From Stutzerimonas stutzeri (lineage in GTDB: Bacteria > Pseudomonadota > Gammaproteobacteria > Pseudomonadales > Pseudomonadaceae): a stretch of 64,000 nucleotides of DNA. The notes beneath the pieces were generated by a model. The model was given only the letters and a program-made list of their open reading frames with translations, had not been told where the DNA came from and ran no database searches. The position numbers and the translations under genes are program-made. Location of the stretch: NCBI RefSeq assembly GCF_013522825.1, contig NZ_JAAMQZ010000006.1, positions 62,001 through 126,000 of the forward strand, in the 5' to 3' direction. Below, one piece after another: positions 8,752-17,090 of this stretch (its first letter is position 1; the number at the start of each line of letters is the position of its first letter).

Positions 8752-9519
8752 TCAGCTGGCGGGCCGCAGGCCGTTGTGATCCAGCTTGGCCCGACGCTTG
8801 TTGGTGCCTAGCAGCAGGCGCGCGAGCCAGCTGTCGTGGTGAGGGTTGCCGAAGTGGAGCAGGGCGGTGGCGCGCAGCAGCGCCGGGTCGCACTGGTCGT
8901 TGGCATGCAGGCTGCGGTAGCCCCAGAACAGATAGAGGTTGCCGGGCACCAGCTTGAGCCGGATCGGTCGCAGCCATCCGCGCCTGACCGCCAGCGCGAC
9001 CAGTTTCTGGCTGGCGCCGTTGTGCATCACGGCTTTCTCGATGACGTTGCGCAGGGCGTTGAAGCGAACCGGGCGCAGATTGGGAAAGAGGATCAGATCG
9101 CCGCAGTGATCGCCTTCGGTGGGAATGAACAGCGGCAGCAGGGCAGTCACCGCCGTGGCGTCGAAATGGTAGAAGTGCGATTGTCTGAGGCCGCTCTTGC
9201 CCTGCAGGCAACGAATGACCGGAAACACCTGTTCTTCTGCCGAGGGGTCGCGGCCAGTCTGTACTTTATAAAGCTCGCTCAGCATCTCCCGCAGTGGGGC
9301 ACTGAGCGCCAGATTTGCCGGCAGGTTGCCGCTCAGCGCCTCGATGCCGTGAATCGCGAAGTACTCGCCCTGATGCTGTTCCGCCTGCTGGCTGACGAAG
9401 GCACGGCCCTGTTCGAGCGCGTCCGCGGGGAGGTAGTTTTCCAGAACCGCAAAGCCATTGCCTTCAATCTCGGCGGCGAGACGTACCACCGTTTCGTCCA
9501 CGGACGTGACTCCCGACAT
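8752..9519 (-). CDS. Phytanoyl-CoA dioxygenase-like 2-oxoglutarate/Fe(II) oxygenase
   Basis: 255 residues. The protein has an HFD triplet (SHFYHFDAT, near residue 122), a later histidine in YRSLHANDQ near residue 212 and an arginine in LLRATALLHFG, in the order and spacing of the HxD...H...R iron and 2-oxoglutarate site of PhyH-type enzymes. I assign the family on that basis only; the substrate is unknown. The ATG at 9519 has GAGGGAA upstream. It lies on the opposite strand between ribD and the FMN riboswitch, interrupting an otherwise conserved riboflavin cluster. Confidence 0.65.
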   Translation of the reverse strand: MSGVTSVDETVVRLAAEIEGNGFAVLENYLPADALEQGRAFVSQQAEQHQGEYFAIHGIEALSGNLPANLALSAPLREMLSELYKVQTGRDPSAEEQVFPVIRCLQGKSGLRQSHFYHFDATAVTALLPLFIPTEGDHCGDLILFPNLRPVRFNALRNVIEKAVMHNGASQKLVALAVRRGWLRPIRLKLVPGNLYLFWGYRSLHANDQCDPALLRATALLHFGNPHHDSWLARLLLGTNKRRAKLDHNGLRPAS

Positions 9520-9771
9520 ACAAGTTCCCTCTTGAAGCAGGTCATTGAAACGACGTGTGCGCCCGATCGCTGCAGATGCGCTGGGCTATGGACAGGCAAG
9601 CGAAACGGTAGTTTCGCCCCGAATGTGAAGTATTTGGGCGGTGAGCTCTCGTCCGTTCGCCGCCTCCGATAGCGGCTGACTTTGATCGCCATAGTCGCTG
9701 CAAACCGGCGTACTCGCTGCAAATCGTGCGCGTTTGTGGTAAAACCTGCGCCGGGCCGCGACATGGTCCAA

Positions 9772-9931
9772 CGTTCTCAGGGCGGGGTGAAACTCCCCAC
9801 CGGCGGTAATGGCGAAAGCCTAGCCCGCGAGCGCTTGTCGGTTGTAACAGACAAGGTCAGCAGACCCGGTGCGATTCCGGGGCCGACGGTAATCAGGCTT
9901 CCTTGGCTTGTAAGTCCGGATGAGAGAGAGC
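9772..9931 (+). promoter_or_regulatory. FMN riboswitch (RFN element)
   Basis: The conserved RFN blocks occur in order: TTCTCAGGGCGGGGTGAAA, CCCCACCGGCGGTAAT, AGCCCGCGAGCGCTT, GGTCAGCAGACCCGGTG, TTCCGGGGCCGACGG and TCCGGATGAGAGAGAG. It ends about 86 bp before the ribE start. In gammaproteobacteria this element usually blocks translation or terminates transcription of the downstream rib gene when FMN is bound. The 250 bp between the oxygenase start and this element holds no gene; it probably carries the promoter. Confidence 0.97.
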
Positions 9932-10017
9932 GGGATACCTTGGCGTGCGCCGTTCGTGCGCGCGCTGCATCCCTTTCGATCTGCAACGCCCTGTTTTTCT
10001 CAAAACAGGAGTTCGTC

Positions 10018-10680
10018 ATGTTCACAGGAATAATCGAAGCCATCGGCACCATCCGCGCGCTCACGCCCAAGGGTGGCGACGTGCGGGTACTGGTCGAGAC
10101 CGGCAAGCTGGATCTGGGCGACGTCAAGCTCGGCGACAGCATCGCCGTCAACGGTGTCTGTCTGACGGCGGTGGAGCTGCCGGGCAACGGCTTCTGGGCC
10201 GACGTCAGCCGCGAAACCCTGGCGCGCACCGCCTTCATCGATCTCAAGGCGGGCAGCAAGGTCAATCTGGAAAAGGCCCTGACGCCTACCAGCCGCCTCG
10301 GCGGGCACCTGGTCAGCGGCCACGTGGATGGCGTCGGCGAGATCGTCGCGCGCGAGGAAAACGCCCGCGCCGTGCAGTTCCGCATCCGCGCGCCGCGCGA
10401 GTTGGCCAAGTACATCGCCTTCAAGGGCTCGATCACCGTCGATGGCACCAGCCTGACGGTGAATGCGGTCAATGGCGCCGAGTTCGAGCTGACCATAGTG
10501 CCGCACACGCTGAGTGAGACCATCATGGCTGACTACCGGCCAGGGCGGCAGGTGAATCTCGAAGTGGATCTGCTGGCGCGTTACCTGGAGCGCCTGCTGC
10601 AGGGCGACAAGGCAGCCGAGCCGACATCCGGCGGCATCAGCGAAGGTTTTCTGGCCGAACACGGCTACCTGAAGAATTAA
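10018..10680 (+). CDS. ribE: Riboflavin synthase, alpha subunit
   Basis: 220 residues made of two homologous lumazine-binding barrels. The signature start MFTGIIEAIG is present and the second barrel begins near residue 97 with GGHLVSGHVDGVG. The enzyme dismutates two 6,7-dimethyl-8-ribityllumazines to riboflavin. It is the first gene under the FMN riboswitch, and an ACAGGAG site precedes the ATG. The next gene starts 3 bp after its stop. Confidence 0.97.
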   Translation: MFTGIIEAIGTIRALTPKGGDVRVLVETGKLDLGDVKLGDSIAVNGVCLTAVELPGNGFWADVSRETLARTAFIDLKAGSKVNLEKALTPTSRLGGHLVSGHVDGVGEIVAREENARAVQFRIRAPRELAKYIAFKGSITVDGTSLTVNAVNGAEFELTIVPHTLSETIMADYRPGRQVNLEVDLLARYLERLLQGDKAAEPTSGGISEGFLAEHGYLKN

Positions 10681-10683
10681 GGA

Positions 10684-11772
10684 ATGGCGACGATGGCACT
10701 CAATACCGTAGACGAACTGCTCGAAGACATCCGCGCCGGCAAGATGGTCATCCTCATGGATGACGAGGATCGCGAGAACGAAGGCGACCTGATCATGGCC
10801 GCCGAATGCTGCCAGGCCGAGCACATCAACTTCATGGCGCGCTTCGCCCGTGGCCTGATCTGCATGCCCATGAGCCGCGAGCGCTGCGAAACCCTGCAAC
10901 TGCCGCTGATGGCGGCGCGCAACGGTTCCGGCTTCGGCACCAAGTTCACCGTTTCCATCGAGGCGGCCGAAGGCGTGACCACCGGTATCTCGGCTGCCGA
11001 CCGCGCGCGTACCGTACAGGCCGCCGCGGCGAAAGGCGCCAAGGCCGAAGACATCGTCAGCCCCGGCCACATCTTTCCGCTGATGGCTCAGCCCGGCGGC
11101 GTGCTGGCCCGTGCCGGCCACACCGAGGCCGCGTGCGACCTGGCGCGCATGGCCGGCTTCGATGCCAGCGGCGTGATCTGCGAGATCATGAACGACGACG
11201 GCACCATGGCCCGTCGCCCCGAGCTGGAGGCCTTCGCCGAGCAATATGGCATCAAGATCGGCACCATCGCTGACCTGATCCATTACCGCATGATCCACGA
11301 GCGCACCATCGAGCGCGTCTCCGAACAGCCGCTGGACACCGAGCTGGGCCAGTTCAATCTGGTGACCTACCGCGACAGCGTCGAGGACACCGTGCACATG
11401 GCGCTGACCATGGGCGAGATCGGCCCCGAGCAGCCCACCCTGGTGCGCGTGCACAACATGGAGCCGCTGCGCGACCTGCTGCTGGTCAACGTGCCGGGGC
11501 GCTGGAGTCTGCGTGCGGCCATGGGCGAAGTGGCCAAGGCCGGCAGCGGCGTGGTGCTGCTGCTGGGCAATCCGCTCACCGGGCCGCAACTGCTGGCCCA
11601 GCTCAATCGTCAGGTGCCGCCAACGCCGGCGATCTACAGCACGGTGGGTGCCGGTTCGCAGATCCTGCGCGACCTCGGCGTGCGCAAGATGCGCCTGATG
11701 AGTTCGCCGATGAAGTTCAACGCGATATCCGGCTTTGACCTGGAAGTTGTAGAATACCTGCCCGCTGTATAA
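10684..11772 (+). CDS. ribB: 3,4-dihydroxy-2-butanone 4-phosphate synthase fused to a degenerate GTP cyclohydrolase II domain (RibBX type)
   Basis: 362 residues. Residues 1-200 are a complete DHBP synthase with DDEDRENEGDLIMAAE, SPGHIFPL and GHTEAACDL, which forms the four-carbon unit of riboflavin from ribulose 5-phosphate. The rest is related to GTP cyclohydrolase II. Where active enzymes carry three zinc cysteines, as in the RibA at 43.6 kb ([17 protein letters not shown]), this protein reads HNMEPLRDLLLVNVPG with none. The second half is therefore expected to be catalytically dead, as in RibBX proteins. The start may be the ATG at 10684 or at 10693. Confidence 0.93.
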   Translation: MATMALNTVDELLEDIRAGKMVILMDDEDRENEGDLIMAAECCQAEHINFMARFARGLICMPMSRERCETLQLPLMAARNGSGFGTKFTVSIEAAEGVTTGISAADRARTVQAAAAKGAKAEDIVSPGHIFPLMAQPGGVLARAGHTEAACDLARMAGFDASGVICEIMNDDGTMARRPELEAFAEQYGIKIGTIADLIHYRMIHERTIERVSEQPLDTELGQFNLVTYRDSVEDTVHMALTMGEIGPEQPTLVRVHNMEPLRDLLLVNVPGRWSLRAAMGEVAKAGSGVVLLLGNPLTGPQLLAQLNRQVPPTPAIYSTVGAGSQILRDLGVRKMRLMSSPMKFNAISGFDLEVVEYLPAV

Positions 11773-11807
11773 GACGACCGCGCTACTGCGCTTGGACATG
11801 CTGCGTT

Positions 11808-11882
11808 GAAAACAGGCTCGGCTTGCTCATTTACAACAGTAAACTCCGCCGCCTCGCCTGTTTGATTCGCTGCGCTCACCCT
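11808..11882. repeat. Copy 1 of a dispersed AACAGGC-hairpin element
   Basis: The stretch CTGCGTTGAAAACAGGCTC ... GCTCATTTACAAC ... GTAAACTCCGC ... CGCCTGTT in the ribB-ribH gap matches a segment inside 34161-34300, with AACAGGC / GCCTGTT as inverted arms. Unlike the second copy, I see no flanking terminal inverted repeats here. The rest of the 260-bp gap contains no recognisable gene. Since ribB and ribH should be co-transcribed, the element lies inside the operon. Confidence 0.7.
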
Positions 11883-12032
11883 TCGGGCCAGCCTTTGGCT
11901 GTTACTCCCGATGGTCGTTGCGCCTTGTCTGTCCTGCGCTCGTGACGCGCTACCTTGCTCGGGTTGCAGATTTTTTTGACTAGCCTGTTTCTGGCTCGCC
12001 CAAGCTCTTTAACGTTATACGAGACCTGTTCC

Positions 12033-12509
12033 ATGACCCTGAAGACCATCGAAGGTACCTTCATCGCCCCGCAAGGGAAATTCGCCCTGGTAGTGGGCCG
12101 CTTCAACAGCTTCGTCGTCGAGAGCCTGGTTAGCGGCGCCGTCGATGCGCTGGTACGCCACGGTGTTAACGAAGACGACATCATCATCATCCGGGCGCCG
12201 GGGGCCTTCGAGATTCCGCTGGTGGCACAGAAGGTCGCCCAGCAGGCCGAGTACGACGCCATCATCGCCCTGGGCGCGGTCATTCGTGGCGGCACGCCGC
12301 ACTTCGAATACGTCGCAGGCGAATGCACCAAGGGCCTGGCCCAGGTCTCCATGGAATTCGGCGTACCGGTGGCCTTCGGCGTACTGACCGTCGACTCCAT
12401 CGAGCAGGCCATCGAGCGTTCCGGCACCAAGGCCGGCAACAAGGGTGCCGAGGCTGCACTGTCCGCACTGGAAATGGTAAGCCTGCTGGCGCAGCTGGAG
12501 GCCAAGTGA
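12033..12509 (+). CDS. ribH: 6,7-dimethyl-8-ribityllumazine synthase
   Basis: 158 residues, normal for lumazine synthase. Key blocks are [13 protein letters not shown] near residue 19, [10 protein letters not shown] near residue 52 and the active-site loop [16 protein letters not shown] near residue 78, whose histidine is the catalytic base. It condenses the RibB product with the pyrimidine intermediate. I use the ATG at 12033, which fits the family N-terminus, over the longer frame. Its stop overlaps the GTG of nusB (GTGA). Confidence 0.97.
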   Translation: MTLKTIEGTFIAPQGKFALVVGRFNSFVVESLVSGAVDALVRHGVNEDDIIIIRAPGAFEIPLVAQKVAQQAEYDAIIALGAVIRGGTPHFEYVAGECTKGLAQVSMEFGVPVAFGVLTVDSIEQAIERSGTKAGNKGAEAALSALEMVSLLAQLEAK

Positions 12510-12988
12510 GCCTCAATCGTGACGACAGCCAGGAACCCCAGCCGAAGGCCAAGGGCAAGATCGCCACGCGCCGTGTAGCGCGCAGCCTGGCGATGCAGGC
12601 CCTGTACCAGTGGCACATGGCAGGCCAGAGCCTCAACGAAATCGAGGCGCAGTTTCGCGTCGACAACGATTTCTCCGGCGTCGATGGCACCTATTTCCAC
12701 GAACTGCTGACCGGCGTCGCCCGCGCCAAGGGCGAAGTCGATGGCGCCATCGTGCCCCATCTCGACCGCCCGCTGGACGAGCTCGACCCGGTGGAACTGG
12801 CCATTCTGCGCCTGTCCACCTACGAGCTGATGCAGCGCATCGACGTGCCCTATCGTGTGGTGATCAACGAGGGCATCGAGCTGGCCAAGGTGTTCGGCGC
12901 CACCGACGGACACAAGTTCGTCAACGGCGTGCTGGACAAGCTGGCGCCCAGCCTGCGCAGCGCTGAAGTCCGCGCCCGCAAGCCCTGA
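12506..12988 (+). CDS. nusB: Transcription antitermination factor NusB
   Basis: 160 residues, all-helical NusB fold, with [14 protein letters not shown] near residue 27 and the conserved C-terminal block [25 protein letters not shown] (residues about 120-145). NusB binds boxA RNA with NusE in rRNA antitermination. The GTG at 12506 overlaps the ribH stop, the conserved ribH-nusB arrangement. The first 20 residues are a charged extension. Confidence 0.96.
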   Translation: MSLNRDDSQEPQPKAKGKIATRRVARSLAMQALYQWHMAGQSLNEIEAQFRVDNDFSGVDGTYFHELLTGVARAKGEVDGAIVPHLDRPLDELDPVELAILRLSTYELMQRIDVPYRVVINEGIELAKVFGATDGHKFVNGVLDKLAPSLRSAEVRARKP

Positions 12989-12998
12989 TCCAGCCCCG

Positions 12999-13958
12999 AT
13001 GGGTGAGTTCGAGCTGATCCGTCACTACTTCGCCGCCGCCGCTTGCGCCAGGGCTGGCGGCGATGTCGTGTTGGGCATCGGCGATGACTGTGCCTTGCTC
13101 GCCGTTCCCGCTGGCGAGCAACTGGCGGTTTCCACCGACACGCTCGTCGCCGGTGTGCATTTTCCCGATCCCTGCGATCCCTGCCTGCTCGGCCAGCGTG
13201 CGCTGGCGGTTGCCACCAGCGACCTGGCGGCCATGGGGGCGACGCCCATCGGTTTTACCCTCGCATTGTCCCTGCCCGCAGCCGAACCCGGCTGGCTGGA
13301 GGCGTTCGCCCATGGGTTGGATAGCATGGCCGCCGCGTGCGACATGCGCCTGATCGGCGGCGATACCACGCGCGGTCCGCTGAGCATGACAGTGACCGTA
13401 TTCGGTCGCGTGCCGGCGGGTCAGGCATTGCTGCGCAGCGGCGCCCGCGTGGGCGATCTGCTCTGCGTCGGTGGCGCGCTCGGCGATGCGGCGGGTGCAC
13501 TGCCGCTGGTGCTGGGCGAGCGTGAGGGCGGGGCTGCCGAGGCGTTGCAACTGCTCGAGCGCTACTGGGCGCCACAGCCGCAACTGGCGCTGGGCCAGGC
13601 CCTGCGTGGCAATGCCACGGCGGCGCTGGATATTTCCGATGGCCTGCTGGCCGACTGCGGCCATATCGCTGCCGCCTCTGGTGTGCAACTTCGCATCGAG
13701 CAGCAGCGGGTACCGCTGTCGGATGCGCTGGTGAGTTGGGTAGGGAAGGATCGGGCGTTGCAGTGCGGCCTGACCGGTGGCGACGACTATGTGCTTGCCT
13801 TCACTTTGCCGCCGGAGAAACTGCCGGGCCTGCTGGCCGATGGCTGGCCGGTGCAGGTGATTGGCCGTGTCGAGCGTGGTGAGGGTGTGTGCCTGCTGGA
13901 TGCCGACGGCAATGCCATCGCCGCTGATCGCCAGGGTTACAACCATTTCAAGGCCTGA
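12999..13958 (+). CDS. thiL: Thiamine-monophosphate kinase
   Basis: 319 residues. N-terminal MGEFELIRHYF, the metal/ATP site GIGDDCALL near residue 27, STDTLVAGVHF near residue 45, SDLAAMGATP, and GGDTTRGPLSMTVT near residue 120 are the AIR-synthase/ThiL signatures. ThiL phosphorylates thiamine monophosphate to the diphosphate. It lies 10 bp after nusB and is probably co-transcribed with the rib genes. Confidence 0.96.
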   Translation: MGEFELIRHYFAAAACARAGGDVVLGIGDDCALLAVPAGEQLAVSTDTLVAGVHFPDPCDPCLLGQRALAVATSDLAAMGATPIGFTLALSLPAAEPGWLEAFAHGLDSMAAACDMRLIGGDTTRGPLSMTVTVFGRVPAGQALLRSGARVGDLLCVGGALGDAAGALPLVLGEREGGAAEALQLLERYWAPQPQLALGQALRGNATAALDISDGLLADCGHIAAASGVQLRIEQQRVPLSDALVSWVGKDRALQCGLTGGDDYVLAFTLPPEKLPGLLADGWPVQVIGRVERGEGVCLLDADGNAIAADRQGYNHFKA

Positions 13959-13984
13959 GTGGCCATTCGGAGAGGACAGCCGGA

Positions 13985-14485
13985 TTGACTGATTCCCTGC
14001 AACCCACCACCGAGGCGATGCCACTGTCGGTATGGAGCAACCCCTGGCACAACCTGGCCTTCGGTTTCGGTTCCGGCACCCTGCCGAAAGCACCGGGTAC
14101 CTGGGGTTCGCTGCTGGCGCTGGCCTTCGTGCCGCTGTGGCAGACCCTGCCGGGCTGGGCCTACGGGCTGCTGATCGTCGCCAGCATGCTGTTCGGTGTC
14201 TGGCTGTGCGGCAAGGTCGCGCAGGACCTGGGCGTGCATGACCACGAAGGCATCGTCTGGGACGAATTCGCCGGCATCTGGATCACCTTCTGGCTGGTGC
14301 CTGCCGGCTGGCACTGGCTGCTGCTCGGCTTCGTCGTGTTTCGCGTGCTGGATATCGTCAAGCCCTGGCCGCTGAGCTGGATCGACCGCAATGTGACCGG
14401 CGGCCTCGGTATCATGCTCGACGACATCCTCGCCGGCTTCGCCGCCTGTGGCCTGGTGCATCTGACCGTGCTGATGTTTGGTTGA
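13985..14485 (+). CDS. pgpA: Phosphatidylglycerophosphatase A
   Basis: 166 residues with three to four hydrophobic spans and the PgpA motifs GFGSGTLPKAPGTWGS near residue 25 and DEFAGIW near residue 92, which supply the acidic active-site residues. It dephosphorylates phosphatidylglycerophosphate at the inner membrane. The first in-frame start is a TTG at 13985 with GAGAGG about 9 bp upstream. An ATG at 14021 is possible but would sit close to the conserved region. Confidence 0.93.
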   Translation: MTDSLQPTTEAMPLSVWSNPWHNLAFGFGSGTLPKAPGTWGSLLALAFVPLWQTLPGWAYGLLIVASMLFGVWLCGKVAQDLGVHDHEGIVWDEFAGIWITFWLVPAGWHWLLLGFVVFRVLDIVKPWPLSWIDRNVTGGLGIMLDDILAGFAACGLVHLTVLMFG

Positions 14486-14573
14486 GTGTCGGACTGTGCG
14501 ACGGGTCGCCGTAACCCGCCCATGGCTCATGGAAGAATGCCGTTCTGCCCGGTTTTTCAGGAAATCCTCACCA

Positions 14574-15218
14574 ATGCATTTCATTGCCCTGCTGACGGCC
14601 ACGCTGTCGCTGATTGCCTTTGCTGTTAGCGCCGCGCCGCGCGTACAAGTGGTAGGCCTGTTTCCTGGCGCCGCCGTTGTGAATGTCGATGGTCAACGCA
14701 AGCTGGTGCGGGTAGGGCAGACCGGGCCGGGTGGTGTTCAGGTGATCAGTGCCGATGGCAAGGGCGCGGTGCTGCGCGTCGAAGGTACAGAGCGTCACTA
14801 TCCCTTGAGTCGCGAGCTGAGCGGCGGTTATGCCGAGCCTGAACGCAAGCAACTGAGCATCGCCAAGGGGCAGGGCGGCCATTACTGGATCGCCGGCTCG
14901 ATCAACGGCCAGCCGGTGCAATTCCTCGTCGATACCGGCGCGACTTCGGTAGCCATCAACGAAAACCAGGCGCGCCGCCTGGGCATCGACTATCGCGTCG
15001 ATGGCAGGCAGATCGTGGTCGGAACCGCCAGCGGCACGGCAAAGGCCTGGAAGGTGCACCTCAACAGCGTCAAGATCGGCGCCATCGACGTGATGGGCGT
15101 GGAGGCGGTGGTGGTGGAAGGCTCATCGCCCACCGAAGCGCTGCTGGGCATGAGCTTTCTCGGACGGGTCAGCTGGCGCGAGGATCAGGGCGTGCTGAGG
15201 CTTGAATCGAAGATTTGA
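14574..15218 (+). CDS. Retropepsin-like aspartic protease, secreted or membrane-attached (TIGR02281 type)
   Basis: 214 residues. A signal peptide (MHFIALLTATLSLIAFAVSA) is followed by a small N-terminal domain (about 25-85) and a retroviral-type aspartic protease domain with the active-site triplet in FLVDTGATSVAI near residue 120 and the C-terminal block ALLGMSFLGRVSW. As a single-lobed protease it should act as a dimer, probably in the periplasm. The target is unknown. The longer frame from 14478 overlaps pgpA and is not used. Confidence 0.85.
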   Translation: MHFIALLTATLSLIAFAVSAAPRVQVVGLFPGAAVVNVDGQRKLVRVGQTGPGGVQVISADGKGAVLRVEGTERHYPLSRELSGGYAEPERKQLSIAKGQGGHYWIAGSINGQPVQFLVDTGATSVAINENQARRLGIDYRVDGRQIVVGTASGTAKAWKVHLNSVKIGAIDVMGVEAVVVEGSSPTEALLGMSFLGRVSWREDQGVLRLESKI

Positions 15219-15250
15219 ACATCTGTATCTGTAGGTTCTCGGTAACCGAC

Positions 15251-15280
15251 GGAAGCGCCTGCGGCGATTCCATCCTACGA
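15251..15280. repeat. GGAAGCGCC-GGCGATTCC palindrome
   Basis: A 30-bp inverted repeat (GGAAGCGCCTGCGGCGATTCC followed by ATCCTACG) between the protease and the MNT gene. Near-identical copies sit at about 33132-33160, 52371-52401 and 55738-55768, always in gaps. It is a second dispersed palindrome family. Confidence 0.7.
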
Positions 15281-15301
15281 ATCTGCCATACCGTGATAGT
15301 G

Positions 15302-15619
15302 CTAATCACGTTCATAGAATGGGACGCCGACACGCTCGATATGTTCGAGCAAGGCCGGATTGTCGATACCTGCTCGTAAGGACAGGTCGACCATCCAGGG
15401 CAGCAGCAATTCATCTATCTGGTTTTCCAGTGCCAGCAATTGCGCAAAGGTCAGTTTATGTCCTTCCATCGTCAAGTCGATATCCGACCCTGGGCGATAG
15501 GTTCCCTTGGCGCGTGACCCATACAGGACAACCCGTTTGACCTGTGGGCAGGAGCGAAATACGCCCGATAGTTTATCGATCGCATACTGCGGTAGTCCAA
15601 AACGCTCCTCGCTGTTCAT
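15302..15619 (-). CDS. MNT-type nucleotidyltransferase, putative antitoxin of a HEPN/MNT pair (HI0073-like)
   Basis: 105 residues. The minimal nucleotidyltransferase motif VVLYGSRAKGTYRPGSDIDL (residues about 30-49) has the GSx10DxD pattern that binds metal and ATP. In the MntA-HepT type VII toxin-antitoxin system such proteins adenylylate the HEPN toxin. The ATG at 15619 overlaps the HEPN gene stop, so the two are coupled, with the HEPN gene first. Family and pairing are clear; that it works as an antitoxin is inference. Confidence 0.85.
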   Translation of the reverse strand: MNSEERFGLPQYAIDKLSGVFRSCPQVKRVVLYGSRAKGTYRPGSDIDLTMEGHKLTFAQLLALENQIDELLLPWMVDLSLRAGIDNPALLEHIERVGVPFYERD

Positions 15620-16035
15620 GCTTGCGCCGCCAGCCCCTTCATTTGCTGATGAAATTGTACGAATAGTTGCTGGTAGCACCCCAGAATGCCCTCGGCGATT
15701 TCATTAGCGACGGACTCGTTATAGGTATGCGAGCTTCGATTGCGGCTTTTGATCATCTCCATCCAGCCTTCGCCATCGGAGATCAGCCCCTGTTTGAACG
15801 CGGTGCGAATGGCATCCCGGGAGCCCGTGATGGTCGGATTGCCCTGATAAAGGAAGTAGTCCTTCATCAGATTCCAAGCCAGCTCGAAGACAAATTCGAA
15901 AGCCTGAATCAGACCTTGGCGCTCCAGCTCGCTAAGCGGTCGCTCCTGCGCCAGCTCGACGGCGCGGGTCAGTTGCCCAAGGGCGCGTTCATAGTTGGCC
16001 AGCCTTTGCAGCCAGCGAACGTCCGAGTCAGTCAT
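15616..16035 (-). CDS. HEPN-domain protein, putative toxin of a HEPN/MNT pair (HI0074-like)
   Basis: 139 residues, all-helical and similar in plan to the HI0074 nucleotidyltransferase substrate-binding family. The HEPN RNase motif RX4H is present as RNRSSHTYN near residue 98, with the tyrosine two residues after the histidine that MntA-type enzymes modify in characterised systems. It precedes and overlaps the MNT gene by 4 bp. In HepT-MntA pairs this partner is an RNase toxin. Activity here is not shown by sequence alone. Confidence 0.85.
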   Translation of the reverse strand: MTDSDVRWLQRLANYERALGQLTRAVELAQERPLSELERQGLIQAFEFVFELAWNLMKDYFLYQGNPTITGSRDAIRTAFKQGLISDGEGWMEMIKSRNRSSHTYNESVANEIAEGILGCYQQLFVQFHQQMKGLAAQA

Positions 16036-16190
16036 TACAAGGCACTCGCTTATGAGAGGGCCTCATCATAGCAGCGCCGCAGATACCTTTTGCACCTTCC
16101 TGGGTGTCTGGCCGCATCACCGCGCGGATTGCACGATGGGGCAGGACGGAGGACAGGGTGCGGCTTGCCGAACATGGTGTACAGAGCTTC

Positions 16191-17090
16191 TTATTTCGGG
16201 GCTTCGGCGAGGATGCGGAAGAAGACGGTCTCCAGCGATACGGCGGGTTTGATGGTCAGCAGGTGGCCGCCGGTGTTGCCGAGTTGGGCGATGGCGGCGG
16301 GGAGGTCGGCTTGGGGCAGTTCGCATTCGTACTCGCCGGGGCGCAGGGCGGTGCAGCTTTGCCCCAGGGGCTGTTCGGCCTGGTAGCGCAGGATAAAGCA
16401 GTCGGCGCGTTCGGCGGCCAGTTCGCGGGGGGAGCGGACCGTTACCAGTTGTCCCTTGTTGATAAAGCCGAAACGGTCGGCGATGCGCTCCACGTCATGC
16501 AATACATGGGAGGTGAAGAAGATCGCACCGCCCTGCTTCTTGTAGTCGTTGAGAATCTCCACCACGTCCTTGCGCCCGACCGGATCCAGGCCGGACAGCG
16601 GCTCGTCGAGGATCAGCAGTTTGGGCTCGACTGCCATGGCATGAGCCAGGGCGACGCGTTGTGCGTTGCCTTTGGAGAGTTCACGCATGCGGCGCTTGCC
16701 GTTGCCGTCCACGGAGAAGCGCTCCAGCCATTGCATGCACCAGGCATCGGCATCGCTGCGCCTGATGCCGTACATCGACAGGCCCATGCGCAGGATTTCC
16801 AGCGGCGTGAACTGGTCATACAGCGCCGGTGATTCCGGTACATAGGCCATGCCGCGTCGTGCGTCGGCCTGGCGCGCATCGGTGCCGTAGAGTGTCACCT
16901 GACCCTGATAGTCGTTGATGATGTCCAGCATGATCTTGATGGTGGTGGACTTGCCCGCGCCGTTGGGGCCGACGAAGCCGAACACCTCGCCTTCGCCCAG
17001 GCTGAAGCTCACATCACGTACCGCTTGGACCTGCTTGCTCTTGGTCCGGTAGGTATGGCTGACACCCTTGAATTCCACGGCTGCGCTCAA
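16191..17090 (-). CDS. ABC transporter ATP-binding protein of the pilin-associated transporter
   Basis: 299 residues. Walker A is GPNGAGKSTT near residue 41, the signature is LSKGNAQR instead of LSGGQ near residue 138, Walker B is LLILDEPLSGLDP and the switch histidine is in FFTSHVLHD. The C-terminal 80 residues are an extra domain as in CcmA/NatA-type exporters. It overlaps the unknown membrane protein upstream by 4 bp and, with the permease, forms a three-gene unit transcribed away from the short pilin gene. The substrate is unknown; export or membrane protein handling linked to the pilin is inference. Confidence 0.9.
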   Translation of the reverse strand: MSAAVEFKGVSHTYRTKSKQVQAVRDVSFSLGEGEVFGFVGPNGAGKSTTIKIMLDIINDYQGQVTLYGTDARQADARRGMAYVPESPALYDQFTPLEILRMGLSMYGIRRSDADAWCMQWLERFSVDGNGKRRMRELSKGNAQRVALAHAMAVEPKLLILDEPLSGLDPVGRKDVVEILNDYKKQGGAIFFTSHVLHDVERIADRFGFINKGQLVTVRSPRELAAERADCFILRYQAEQPLGQSCTALRPGEYECELPQADLPAAIAQLGNTGGHLLTIKPAVSLETVFFRILAEAPK

